Shown here in pieces: positions 15,007 to 23,680 of a DNA stretch of 44,903 nt (position 1 is its first letter; each line of letters begins with the position of its first letter). Under the pieces are notes generated by a model, which saw only the letters and a list, made by a program, of their open reading frames with translations, was not told the DNA's origin and did not search any database. The stretch is from the IMG/VR virus record IMGVR_UViG_3300046459_000406, positions 1-44,903 of that record. The stretch is one strand, 5' to 3'. Source of the stretch: a virus. The translations under genes were made by a program, and so were the position numbers.

Positions 15007-16344
15007 ATGGCCGATGTCCCATTCGTAGACTTTGCTTTCCCAGCAACCGGTGCGTCAACCAATCGCACCATGCCGGATCGGCTGGCCGAAGAAAAGAACG
15101 TGCTTGATTACGGGGCTGATCCGTCATTAACAAACGATTCCACTGCAGCATTTCAAGCTGCCGTCGATGCCGCAATGGACTCCGGGTCTGGCGTGTTCGT
15201 TCCGATTGGCAATTACAAAGTTTCCGATAGTGGGTCAGGGTCAGCTATCTTACTTAATAGGGACGCAGATTTCGGCTTCTACATGAGGGGTGTTGGGGGG
15301 AGCGCCATCTATTCGAGTGACTGCCCCGGCTACATCATTGATCGCTCACTGGCGACACCGAATAACACGATTGGCCCAAGAGTATTTGAAAACCTCGCAT
15401 TCTCAAACAACACCGCAGCACCCAACAACACCGGAGGCGGTTTACGAGTTGGTTCAAGCACTGGTGTTGTTATTCGCAGTTGTAATTTTGGCGGCACCGG
15501 CACCGGGCTAACCACAGAGGATTCCCCTGGAAACTCATCACAAAACATAGTGATAGATACGTGCAACTTTGGTGGTTCCGGTCTTGCTTCTATCGGACTC
15601 GTACTTGGTGGCACTGGCTCAATGACCTGTTCTGATTTTAACGGAATCGGGCGTGCGGCGGTTATCTATGGGAAAGGCATTAGCCTGAACGCTAATCGCT
15701 GCGAGCGATGCGATACGGCCTTCCAGTTGGGCGTTGACGCAGAAGGTACCAATCGCGGGCTTCACGGGTTTTCTATGGTCGCCGAGGAAATGGAAGGCGT
15801 TGTCAACTTCGTAGACTTTATGGGCACGGTTACCGCGTTTTCCATCAGCGCGGTTGGTTGCCTCGGGCATGTGGCTCTCAATTCCGGTCTGGACGGATTT
15901 AACCAGCTGGGTCAGTACGGTTTTCGGATTAGACCCAACACTGCCTATTTTGGCGAGATTTCTTGCTCTGGCGGAAGCGAAACTTTCGACGTTGGTGTTA
16001 TTTATATGGAAGATTACGCAGACCCAAAACGGTCGTTCGTTACATTCTCGAATTGCAATCCAAGAGTGAGTGTTGGCGCTGGCGTTCCGTGGCGCATTCC
16101 TGCTGACTCAGCTTGGCCGCGCTTCATCGAGTGTCAGGGCATTGGCTCAGATACTGATGCCCCTTACGGCACGCGCTATGAATACGACGCCTTGCCTACC
16201 GGGGACGACGTTCGGGAGGGGGATGAATTTGATATCTCTGACGGCAACAGCAGCACAATCGGCGCTTCCGTGACAGCCGGTGGCGGGGCTAACCGCATTA
16301 AAGTTCGCTGGAACGGTACCAACTGGATTTGTCTACCCGGATGA
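15007..16344 (+). CDS. Tailspike 1, pectate-lyase-like beta-helix
   Basis: 445 aa, starting at ATG 15007. A short N-terminal motif (VPFVDFAFPATGASTNRTMPDRLAE) is shared with the next gene and probably attaches the protein to the tail. It is followed by the pectate lyase superfamily opening (NVLDYGADPSLTNDSTAAFQ) and then repeated short Asn/Gly-rich turns (IRSCNFGGTGTG, IDTCNFGGSGLAS) of a right-handed parallel beta-helix. Such spikes bind or cut host surface polysaccharide. Base composition is visibly more AT-rich than in the flanking morphogenesis genes, suggesting recent acquisition. Catalytic residues cannot be assigned. Confidence 0.75.
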   Translation: MADVPFVDFAFPATGASTNRTMPDRLAEEKNVLDYGADPSLTNDSTAAFQAAVDAAMDSGSGVFVPIGNYKVSDSGSGSAILLNRDADFGFYMRGVGGSAIYSSDCPGYIIDRSLATPNNTIGPRVFENLAFSNNTAAPNNTGGGLRVGSSTGVVIRSCNFGGTGTGLTTEDSPGNSSQNIVIDTCNFGGSGLASIGLVLGGTGSMTCSDFNGIGRAAVIYGKGISLNANRCERCDTAFQLGVDAEGTNRGLHGFSMVAEEMEGVVNFVDFMGTVTAFSISAVGCLGHVALNSGLDGFNQLGQYGFRIRPNTAYFGEISCSGGSETFDVGVIYMEDYADPKRSFVTFSNCNPRVSVGAGVPWRIPADSAWPRFIECQGIGSDTDAPYGTRYEYDALPTGDDVREGDEFDISDGNSSTIGASVTAGGGANRIKVRWNGTNWICLPG

Positions 16345-18839
16345 CCAACCCATTCACCTCATTTGCGTTTTCCGCAACAGGTGCCCCAGAAACCCGAACG
16401 ATGCCGGCTCGCCTGCTTGACGTGGTCAATGTCAAGGACTTTGGCGCAACTGGCGATGGTGTGACAGATGATTGGGACGCCATTATGTCGGCGCTCAGTT
16501 GGAACTGTATCACCGTAGAGATAGCAGAACACTTATACTCACCTGCTGTCCGCATTGCTTCGCTGGCCTGGGCTACCGGAACCGTCACTGTCACGGTTGT
16601 AGTTCCGCACGGCCTGACAACCGGGGACCAAGTACTACATCTAAACAGTTTTTCCACAGGCAATTCCAGCTTTGACGGTAGATTTACCGTAGCAGTCCTC
16701 GACTCCACAAGGTTCACTTACCCCCTCGCTGAGAACCCCGGTCCACCCGCAACTCCATGTGGATGCTTCCTCCCTGGGATCACGGGCGCAACGTGGTCAG
16801 CGAATGTTGTGACAGTTAATTTCGCCGCTCCGCACCGGATGATTAGCGGGCTCACAGTTACTGTGTCCGGATTTTCAGACGGGATGGATGGCAGTCGGGT
16901 TATTACCGTTACGTCCCCAACGCAGTTGACGTTTCCGTTCACCGGGTCTGGATCACCCACCGTTAATCCATTCGGCTGGGTTGGCCACGGTAACAAAATT
17001 GTAGTTACAGAGTGGCCTGGTATACCGGCGTTCTTTCCAGGATCATCAGTCTTTTCTTATTATTCGTCAGACTATTACCCGGTGTGCCACGCGGCCTATT
17101 TTGCAGCGCAATTGCAGGACGTAACTGGCACCACACTGACGTTCAACGGTAGCTTTTTCTGGCATGACATGCAGGTTGGCGACAGGATGCGCCTCTGGGT
17201 CAGGAGTGTTGGGAAAATCTATTTCCCTCCTGGGGAATATTACATCAGCAAACAAATAAAGCTGCCGTTGATGGGTGCCATCGGTATAATTTTCGGCGCT
17301 CCGGGCAGCTCCATTATACGCGGATCGTTTCCCAATTACCTTATGACCCACCCCTTATTCGGGGGCGGGCCGATTCGGATTGAGAATTTAGCCTTTGTCA
17401 ACGACGATGCGGCAGGCGGCGGCTTGCAGGCGGTATGCTCTTCCATGCGGATCAGCGGCTGTACGTTTACAGCCGGGGATGTCGGCCTGTCACTAGCACA
17501 AGAAGACTCTCGCAACGCAGTAGCTTTTGGAGCCGAAATTACAGGCTGTATGTTCTTCCCAGGCTCAGACGCCTCGGTGGGCATAGCGGATTCGTCTAAC
17601 AACAGTGAGATTAGCGGTAACTACTTTCATGGCCTCCCTACTGGGATTCGATCCCAGAACTTCTACCACAACACGGATGGAAATAGCTTTGTAGATTGTG
17701 GAATTGCAATCTTAGGAGGGATGACGCCGCAGGGTGTCCTTAGTTTTACGGTTACAGGCACATTTCGCGGCAACGTGTTTACCAATTGCGGCACCGCTAT
17801 ATACTGCGCTAACTTGAGTCAGTATAGCTTTGAGGGCAATTACATCGTAGGCGGGCCAGATTCAAATTACGGCCTTCACGTTGATGAGTTAGGTAATGCT
17901 CTGGTTAAGGGGCTGTACGCAACCGGCGAATTTTCTACGACAGCTATACAGCCGCAGTCTACGTCTACCCGCCCCCACATTGCCAACCATGTCGTCTTCC
18001 GGTCAGTGGGGGCAGAGAACTCTGGTAGTGGAGACGTTTGGGGCATAGGCGGCATCAACGGCACCCTGTCCATGGACAACTGCGACGTACTGCCGTTGTT
18101 CCTTTATGGCGGCCTCAATGGCAGGGCCGTAGATGGACTGTCCTACGATTCCGGCACAGGGATTGTCACTCTCACGACAGATTCCCGTCACTGGCTTTCT
18201 AGTGACTTTGTTATGGTAACGGGCGTAAAAGTAAGCGGATCAACGGACAATAGATACAACGGCATTCACACGCCGCTAGGCACGTCCTTCGACGAAGGCT
18301 CCTCTACTGTTACGTATCATGTAGGTGCAGCGCCAGGTACCGCAGACGCGGGCACGGGTGCTGCTGCCTCCGGAGCGGGTGGAGGGAAACAAACTCCAAT
18401 CAAAGCCATTGACTGGGACTCTGGCATCGTGACCGTAGAAACACTTGGGCCACACGGCATTCCAAAATACAGCCCAGTTCAAGTTCACGCTATCATTGGG
18501 GGGAACGAATCTAACGGATACACGGGTACTTTTCAGGCAACAGCAACCGACCTAACACACTTTACTTACGCAGTCGCTTCTGACCCCGGAACGGTGGACT
18601 CTCCGACCCTATCGCCCAGCGTGCCGTCGTTTCAGGTCTCCCCGTCTACCCTCTGCATACCGACAATATGCCTTAATGGTCTTTACAGGTTTTCTGTTGA
18701 GGGCATCTCGACGGGCAACATCACCGATGGACAGAAACTTGGCGGCGGGACTGCTGCCATTGGAGACATCGTAGAGGGCGGGGGAAGCCAGCACATTAGT
18801 GTTGCGTGGACCCAAAACGGCTGGATGCGCTGCGGATGA
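16341..18839 (+). CDS. Tailspike 2, beta-helix with barrel modules
   Basis: 832 aa; ATG 16341 overlaps the previous stop (ATGA). The N-terminus repeats the attachment motif of spike 1 (MTNPFTSFAFSATGAPETRT) and the pectate lyase opening (NVKDFGATGDGVTDDWDAIM). The helix core is interrupted early by two modules of about 65 residues (VTVTVVVPHGLTTGDQV; VVTVNFAAPHRMISGLTV) and followed by two more (GIVTLTTDSRHWLSSDFV; GIVTVETLGPHGIPKYSP). Each has the pH[GR]l.tg pattern of FCCH-like small barrels used as spacers in phage spikes. Lower G+C than the neighbours. It is probably a second receptor-binding or depolymerase spike. Confidence 0.75.
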   Translation: MTNPFTSFAFSATGAPETRTMPARLLDVVNVKDFGATGDGVTDDWDAIMSALSWNCITVEIAEHLYSPAVRIASLAWATGTVTVTVVVPHGLTTGDQVLHLNSFSTGNSSFDGRFTVAVLDSTRFTYPLAENPGPPATPCGCFLPGITGATWSANVVTVNFAAPHRMISGLTVTVSGFSDGMDGSRVITVTSPTQLTFPFTGSGSPTVNPFGWVGHGNKIVVTEWPGIPAFFPGSSVFSYYSSDYYPVCHAAYFAAQLQDVTGTTLTFNGSFFWHDMQVGDRMRLWVRSVGKIYFPPGEYYISKQIKLPLMGAIGIIFGAPGSSIIRGSFPNYLMTHPLFGGGPIRIENLAFVNDDAAGGGLQAVCSSMRISGCTFTAGDVGLSLAQEDSRNAVAFGAEITGCMFFPGSDASVGIADSSNNSEISGNYFHGLPTGIRSQNFYHNTDGNSFVDCGIAILGGMTPQGVLSFTVTGTFRGNVFTNCGTAIYCANLSQYSFEGNYIVGGPDSNYGLHVDELGNALVKGLYATGEFSTTAIQPQSTSTRPHIANHVVFRSVGAENSGSGDVWGIGGINGTLSMDNCDVLPLFLYGGLNGRAVDGLSYDSGTGIVTLTTDSRHWLSSDFVMVTGVKVSGSTDNRYNGIHTPLGTSFDEGSSTVTYHVGAAPGTADAGTGAAASGAGGGKQTPIKAIDWDSGIVTVETLGPHGIPKYSPVQVHAIIGGNESNGYTGTFQATATDLTHFTYAVASDPGTVDSPTLSPSVPSFQVSPSTLCIPTICLNGLYRFSVEGISTGNITDGQKLGGGTAAIGDIVEGGGSQHISVAWTQNGWMRCG

Positions 18840-18848
18840 GGTAACGGT

Positions 18849-18908
18849 ATGTACCTTCTTGATAACAGCAGCAACTTTCTGGTCCTCCTGCTGCGACTAT
18901 GGAGTTAG
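18849..18908 (+). CDS. Very short ORF between spike and fibre
   Basis: 19 aa (MYLLDNSSNFLVLLLRLWS). A GAGG lies 7 bases before the ATG and the frame fills the gap between two fibre genes almost exactly, ending 5 bases before the next start. It may be a genuine small hydrophobic peptide, a leader, or the remnant of a gene like the IGLLLALT protein at 13355. There is no independent support. Confidence 0.25.
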   Translation: MYLLDNSSNFLVLLLRLWS

Positions 18909-18913
18909 CTTAA

Positions 18914-21655
18914 ATGGCTCTCCTCCCCAAGGTCAAACTCAAAGCGATTGTGTCGTTCCCCAGCGCCATCCTCGATGGCGCCGGCATCGACGTGACCAGG
19001 ATCAACGGGGCGTTCCGGTTTGACCTGGCCTATGACGATTTCACGCCACCGGTTTCGGGCATTGCCGATCCGGCACACACCAATGCCTTGCTTTGGAACA
19101 GTGCCACCAATGCCTATGTGCTGGCCCCGGTCAGCGTCCTGGGCAGCGCCGGCACCGTGCCGGAAGCACCTTCGGATGGCGTGCAATATGGCAGGCAGAG
19201 CAACACCTGGACGCCGGTCTCGACTGGCTCGACGATACCGCCGGCGACCGTGCCTCCGCTTATGGACGGCGCCGCAGCGGTCGGGACCACGACGAAATAC
19301 GCCCGCGAGGACCACGTCCATCCGAGCGACACGTCGCGAGCTCCAACAGTTCACTCACACATTGCGGCCAACGTCACTGATTTCTCCGAGGCCGTCGATG
19401 ATCGCGTCGCCGGGTTGCTGGTTGCCGGATCGAACATCTCGCTGACCTATAACGATCCCGGCAATGCGTTGACCATTGCATCGACTGCGGCGGGCGTGAC
19501 GGACGGCGACAAAGGCGACATCACGGTCAGCGGTTCCGGAACAACATGGACGATTGACTCCAACACGGTGAGCAACGCCAAACTGGCGCAGATGCCGCTG
19601 TTCACCATCAAGGCCAACAACACCGGGTTTTCTGCGGTTCCGACTGACATCAATATCGCATCACTGACAACAAAGACACCGGCAGGTGCTGACTTTCTCT
19701 TGCTGTCGGACACCACGGCAAGCGGGGCGTTAAAGAAGACATTAATTTCCGCCTTGCCGGGAGGCACCAGCATCGGCGAAGCGCCGACTGACGGTGCGGT
19801 TTATTCGCGACAGGGCAGTTCAGCAAGTTGGGTAATTGCTGGCGGTTTTCCTGATGGCGACAAGGGTGACATCACAATCACCAGTTCCGGCACGGTGTGG
19901 ACGATTGATTCAAATGCCGTGACATTTGCCAAGATACAAGACATTGCGACCGACAGCCTGATTGGTCGCGACACGGCCGGGACCGGCGATCCCGAAAGCA
20001 TCACGCTGGGCGCATCGCTGTCGATGAGCGGGGCTCAGGTTTTGCAACGCGCAGCACTGACCGGCGATGTAACAGCAACGGTCGACAGCAACGCGACGAC
20101 GATTGCCAACGGTACGGTCACGCTCGCCAAGATGGCTAATCTCACGGCTCCGGTGTTCGTCGGTCGGACCACAGCAGGGGCCGGCGTCCCAGAGGCGCTT
20201 TCGCCGACGCAAGCGACGGCAATGCTGAATGTTTTTGCCTCGTCGCTGAAGGGCCTGGTGCCGTCGCCAGCCGGCGCGACCACAACATTCCTAAGAGCGG
20301 ATGGAACGTGGGCTGTATCTGACGATAGCACGAAGGTCGCCAAGGCTGGTGACACGATGACGGGGCCGCTTAATCAATCCAGTCCCGGGCATTGGGCGTT
20401 TCAGCCACCGGGGGCCGGTAGTTTCTATAGCAGCATAAGTACTCCAGACAGGTTTTTTGTCGGGACAGATCTTAGTGCTGACAGTTTCAGGATTTACAGC
20501 ACTGGCCCCGCCGCCAACGTACTTACAGTTGATGGGCTTACCGGAAGGGTGACTGTCGCAGTCGATCCCACCGCCGCGCTCGGCGTCGCCACCAAGCAGT
20601 ATGTCGATGCCGGTGATGTTGCTGGCTTGGCTGCGGCGGGAATGCAGATTAACGGCGGGATGGAGGTTAGCCAGGAGCTAGGTGCCGGGGGCCGGTCTAC
20701 GAATGGCTATATTTGCGATGGCTGGCGTTGTGGACTGAATGGGACAATGGCCTATGTTGCCGTTGCTGATGCCAATGGCGGCGGTGTCTTTCCGCTCTTT
20801 CCAAAGTACCGTTTGCTTGTTTCTATCACTACTGCACAAGCATCGCTTGGCGCTGGTGATTACACGCAAATCCAGCAATACATAGAAGGCTGGCGTTGCG
20901 AGCGACTTAATTGGGGTACAACAAACGCGCAGCCAATCACGATTGGGTTTTGGACTGCACACGCCAGGACGGGTGTTTACAGCGTTTTTGTTCACAATAG
21001 CGTAGATGATCGCTCCTATGTGACAACTTACACTCAAGCCGTTGCCAACATAGCTCAATATAACGTTGTCACCATTCCAGGCCCCACGGCGGGAAGCTGG
21101 GCAACCGATAATACGATTGGCTTAAAGGTAGGTTTCTCGTTTGGTTGCGGTGCTACCTTCACAGCGCCATCAGTCGGCAGTTGGCTATCTGGAAATTATA
21201 TAGCTGCGCCTGGACAGGTTAACGCCGTTGCGGCGACTTCAGATAACTTCCGCATCACAGGCGTCGTCGTTCTCCCCGGCGCACAAACAATCACCGCCGC
21301 GCAGTCGCCGCTGCTGATGCGGTCGTACGATCAGGAGTTGACGTTGTGCAAGAGGTATTATCAGAAAATAGTCAGGCCCCCGGGCACAGCGCATTCTAAC
21401 GGCACCATCCAATTATATTTTTGGTCCTTCCCGTTTCCGGTAGCAATGCGGTCAACCCCGACAGCCAGCCTTAGCGGACCTATTACTTTTAGTCACGCAA
21501 CAGGAAATGCCATAGCTAGTGTTATAAACACCAATTCATGCACAGCCGACGTGTGGAATGCAGTCGTAGATACTGGGGGCGTCATAACCACAGGTCTTGC
21601 ATTCGGCACGGCTGGTTCCAACACAAACGCAGCAATAGCTGACGCGAGGCTCTAA
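18914..21655 (+). CDS. Long tail fibre, shares N-terminal anchor with the 487-aa fibre
   Basis: 913 aa. Residues 1-145 (VKLKAIVSFPSAILDGAGID, FDLAYDDFTPP, DHVHPSDTSRAP) match the fibre at 11891. The shaft contains repeats of GD(K)GDIT[VI]..SGT.WTIDSN.V (19505, 19858) and Thr/Ala-rich modules, then the widespread ALGVATKQYVDAG motif (about 20578-20616). The last 330 residues (QINGGMEVSQELG, YICDGWRCGLNG, ITIGFWTAHARTGVYSVFVHN, ELTLCKRYYQKI) form a C-terminal module common in phage fibres and probably carbohydrate-binding. It ends one base into the next gene. Confidence 0.8.
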   Translation: MALLPKVKLKAIVSFPSAILDGAGIDVTRINGAFRFDLAYDDFTPPVSGIADPAHTNALLWNSATNAYVLAPVSVLGSAGTVPEAPSDGVQYGRQSNTWTPVSTGSTIPPATVPPLMDGAAAVGTTTKYAREDHVHPSDTSRAPTVHSHIAANVTDFSEAVDDRVAGLLVAGSNISLTYNDPGNALTIASTAAGVTDGDKGDITVSGSGTTWTIDSNTVSNAKLAQMPLFTIKANNTGFSAVPTDINIASLTTKTPAGADFLLLSDTTASGALKKTLISALPGGTSIGEAPTDGAVYSRQGSSASWVIAGGFPDGDKGDITITSSGTVWTIDSNAVTFAKIQDIATDSLIGRDTAGTGDPESITLGASLSMSGAQVLQRAALTGDVTATVDSNATTIANGTVTLAKMANLTAPVFVGRTTAGAGVPEALSPTQATAMLNVFASSLKGLVPSPAGATTTFLRADGTWAVSDDSTKVAKAGDTMTGPLNQSSPGHWAFQPPGAGSFYSSISTPDRFFVGTDLSADSFRIYSTGPAANVLTVDGLTGRVTVAVDPTAALGVATKQYVDAGDVAGLAAAGMQINGGMEVSQELGAGGRSTNGYICDGWRCGLNGTMAYVAVADANGGGVFPLFPKYRLLVSITTAQASLGAGDYTQIQQYIEGWRCERLNWGTTNAQPITIGFWTAHARTGVYSVFVHNSVDDRSYVTTYTQAVANIAQYNVVTIPGPTAGSWATDNTIGLKVGFSFGCGATFTAPSVGSWLSGNYIAAPGQVNAVAATSDNFRITGVVVLPGAQTITAAQSPLLMRSYDQELTLCKRYYQKIVRPPGTAHSNGTIQLYFWSFPFPVAMRSTPTASLSGPITFSHATGNAIASVINTNSCTADVWNAVVDTGGVITTGLAFGTAGSNTNAAIADARL

Positions 21656-21948
21656 TGTCAGACTATCAACTCACCGCAACCGACAGCGTCATCCGCACCG
21701 AGGACGGCGCTTGCATTCCCAACGATCCGGCCAACCGCGACCGCGCCGAGTATGAGAAATGGCTCGCCGATGGCGGCGTGCCTGATCCTTATGTGCCGCC
21801 CGAGCCGGTGCCGCCGACACCAACCAACGAACAAACAATAATCTACGACCACGAGAACCGCATCCGCGCGCTGGAGGGCCAGTCGCCGATGTCGATGGGA
21901 GACTTTATCGAAGCCAGCAATCCGGCGGCGCGCCCACCGCCGTCATGA
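21655..21948 (+). CDS. Small tail fibre-linked protein
   Basis: 97 aa, ATG overlapping the fibre stop (TAATG). The pattern Y.LT..DSVIRTEDGACIPNDPANRDRAEYEKWLADGGVPDPY followed by a Pro-rich stretch is a frequent phage motif, found either alone after a fibre gene or at fibre C-termini. The rest is a helical segment (EQTIIYDHENRIRALEG). It may be a fibre chaperone or fibre-bound protein. Coupled downstream by ATGA to the holin-like gene. Confidence 0.7.
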   Translation: MSDYQLTATDSVIRTEDGACIPNDPANRDRAEYEKWLADGGVPDPYVPPEPVPPTPTNEQTIIYDHENRIRALEGQSPMSMGDFIEASNPAARPPPS

Positions 21949-22214
21949 CCGAAACAGTCAAAGGATGGCTCAAAGAAAACTATTTTCTTGGCGGTCTGTT
22001 TGTCGGTCTGTTTTCCGTAATCGCCTATGCGGTGAGGCTGGAGGCCAGGGTGTCGATTTTGGAGGATCGCGGTAGTCCACATTTAGCCGAGATCAACAAC
22101 AGATTGACCGTAACTGAGAAAGAGACAGAGGCTAACAAGCTCAGCCTTCGACGGATTATCGATACGATGACAAAGGACTTGCATATCTCCCCATCGAGGA
22201 TCCCGCCGCCATGA
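21945..22214 (+). CDS. Holin-like membrane protein with coiled coil
   Basis: 89 aa. One transmembrane segment near the N-terminus (about residues 14-31, FLGGLFVGLFSVIAYAV), then a charged helical region with heptad character (LEARVSILEDRG ... INNRLTVTEKETEANKLSLRRIIDTM). It directly precedes and overlaps the endolysin gene (ATGA), which favours a holin or spanin-type role in lysis. A single membrane helix with a long soluble tail also fits a haemolysin-XhlA-type protein. No separate spanin genes are visible. Confidence 0.6.
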   Translation: MTETVKGWLKENYFLGGLFVGLFSVIAYAVRLEARVSILEDRGSPHLAEINNRLTVTEKETEANKLSLRRIIDTMTKDLHISPSRIPPP

Positions 22215-22777
22215 ACGAGGACCTGTCGCTATCGCGAGCCGGCGCGAATTTGGTCAAGCATTTCGAGTCGTGCCTGCATCCACGCGGTCCCGATCGCTTT
22301 CAGGCCTATCTTTGCCCGGCCGGTGTCTGGACGATCGGCTGGGGCACCACCACTGAGAACGGCCACAAGATCAAATCCGGCATGATCTGGTCACAGCGCC
22401 AATGCGATGCGGCGTTCCTCAACGACATGAAACATTTCGAAAATGATGTCAGGCGCCTGGTCAAGGTCGACCTGACGCAGTGGCAGTTCGATGCCTGCGT
22501 TTCCTTCACATATAACGTCGGGGCCGGTGCGTTCGGCGGCTCGACCCTGTTGAAGAAGATCAACGCCAAGGATTTCGAGGCTGCGGCACTGGAATTTCAC
22601 AAATGGAATAAGGGCGGCGGCAAGGTCTTGGCCGGACTGGTGCGCCGCCGCGCCAGCGAAAGCCTGCTGTTCCAGAATATTGCCGACAACAATTACGACG
22701 GCAAACCCGACAAGGTCATCGTGCCGCTCGGCGATGCAATGCCGCAGGATGTCGATGAACCGACCAGGGCGGCTTAA
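22211..22777 (+). CDS. Endolysin, glycoside hydrolase family 24 lysozyme
   Basis: 188 aa, ATGA-coupled to the holin-like gene. Cleaves the glycan strands of peptidoglycan. The family signature is present: Glu19 in VKHFES, Cys35 in AYLCPAGVW and Thr41 in TIGWGTT, i.e. the E-(D/C)-5-T catalytic triad in its Cys version, with an insertion of about 7 residues between Glu and Cys. Also typical are QWQFDACVSFTYNVGAGAF and GLVRRRASESLLF. No signal peptide or anchor is seen, so release through the holin is expected. The C-terminal 30 residues are a polar extension. Its stop overlaps that of the convergent gene. Confidence 0.9.
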   Translation: MNEDLSLSRAGANLVKHFESCLHPRGPDRFQAYLCPAGVWTIGWGTTTENGHKIKSGMIWSQRQCDAAFLNDMKHFENDVRRLVKVDLTQWQFDACVSFTYNVGAGAFGGSTLLKKINAKDFEAAALEFHKWNKGGGKVLAGLVRRRASESLLFQNIADNNYDGKPDKVIVPLGDAMPQDVDEPTRAA

Positions 22778-23409
22778 TTTCGCCTCCTGCGCCACCACGC
22801 CAACAGACCACCGGCTGCAATCACGAGGCCCGGCAGTCCTGCGCCTACGATGGGAGCGGGAACCCCTGCAAACACGAAACTACCGGCGGTAGTTGTGCAG
22901 CTACAGTCGCCGCCGCCGCCAATTTGAAATGCGCCATTTGGGGCCAGCGAGTTGCCGCTGAATCCAACACTGGTAGAGATATTATCAATTCCGTTGTTCG
23001 ACTGCGTTTGCTGAATGTTGAGGCCAAAGGCGTTATTGCCGAGATGGACTTCACCGTATAGGAAATTGCCATAGTTGCCGAAGTCATAGCTAAGGCCGTT
23101 AATGGTCAAGACCACGTCGATAACGGGGTTGGGTAGCGGAAAGCTTCCGCCGCCTTCGCCGATACATTCACAATTGCTGGCGAGGGTCCAAGTGACGGTA
23201 AATGGATCACCGACGATACTGGCACCGTGTGGGCCAAAATAGCCGCCTGCGTCAATACCGTAAGTCCCGCCGCTGACGCTTCTTCCACCTAGCGGGCCAA
23301 TGACGCCGCTGACGACATAAGTGAAGGCATCTGCATTTGCGGGCAGTGCACTGATAGCAGATAGCGCAAACGCTACGGCCGCACCGAAAAGTTTTGTTCT
23401 GATCGACAT
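22774..23409 (-). CDS. Exported PEP-CTERM-like cargo protein 1
   Basis: 211 aa. The start is placed at ATG 23409, which gives a clean signal peptide (MSIRTKLFGAAVAFALSAIS then ALPANA); a Met 10 codons earlier would bury it. The mature part is Gly-rich and beta-like with one CEC and one CSC pair. The C-terminus has the tripartite sorting layout: VPAPIVGAGLPGL, a hydrophobic stretch (VIAAGGLLAWW) and an Arg cluster (RRRRN). The same 13-residue motif ends the protein at 37074 with different codons. Such tails are cut by exosortase-type enzymes or anchor proteins in the envelope. AGGA-N4-TCCT sites lie 54-77 bases upstream. It is probably a lysogen- or infection-expressed envelope protein; the function is unknown. 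Confidence 0.75.
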   Translation of the reverse strand: MSIRTKLFGAAVAFALSAISALPANADAFTYVVSGVIGPLGGRSVSGGTYGIDAGGYFGPHGASIVGDPFTVTWTLASNCECIGEGGGSFPLPNPVIDVVLTINGLSYDFGNYGNFLYGEVHLGNNAFGLNIQQTQSNNGIDNISTSVGFSGNSLAPNGAFQIGGGGDCSCTTTAGSFVFAGVPAPIVGAGLPGLVIAAGGLLAWWRRRRN

Positions 23410-23462
23410 TCCCGACCCCTGTTTAAGTCCTTTAGCCACAGCTTCAGTCCTACAGGGTTTTA

Positions 23463-23486
23463 AGGAATTGTCCTAGGTGTATTCCT
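23463..23486. promoter_or_regulatory. Two tandem operator-like sites (AGGAATTGTCCT, AGGTGTATTCCT)
   Basis: The first (23463-23474) is a perfect AGGA-N4-TCCT palindrome; the second (23475-23486) abuts it and has one mismatch. They lie upstream of the exported protein gene starting at 23409 on the minus strand and next to the putative attP. Confidence 0.55.
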
Positions 23487-23497
23487 AACCGTAGAAC

Positions 23498-23680
23498 AGG
23501 TGAGGGATGGCCTGAAAATTATCGTTACGCATCAACAGTCCCGAAAATCCCTCACCCTGCATCAAACAATTGAAAACACACAACATTGGCACATCTCTTG
23601 ACCGCACCAGTTCAAAAATTAATCTAATAAAATCAAATACTTAAGTCTAGGTGAGGGAGCCTGGAAACAAAGGTGAGGGA
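23498..23680. other. Putative attP region with four GGTGAGGGA repeats
   Basis: AGGTGAGGGA occurs at 23498-23507, 23649-23658 and 23671-23680, and its complement TCCCTCACC at 23548-23556. The last two copies overlap the 3' end of the integrase gene. The 80 bases between copies 2 and 3 are strongly AT-rich. Repeated short sites flanking an AT-rich core beside an integrase gene are what arm-type integrase binding sites look like. The core cannot be pinpointed and no tRNA-like segment is seen. Confidence 0.5.
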
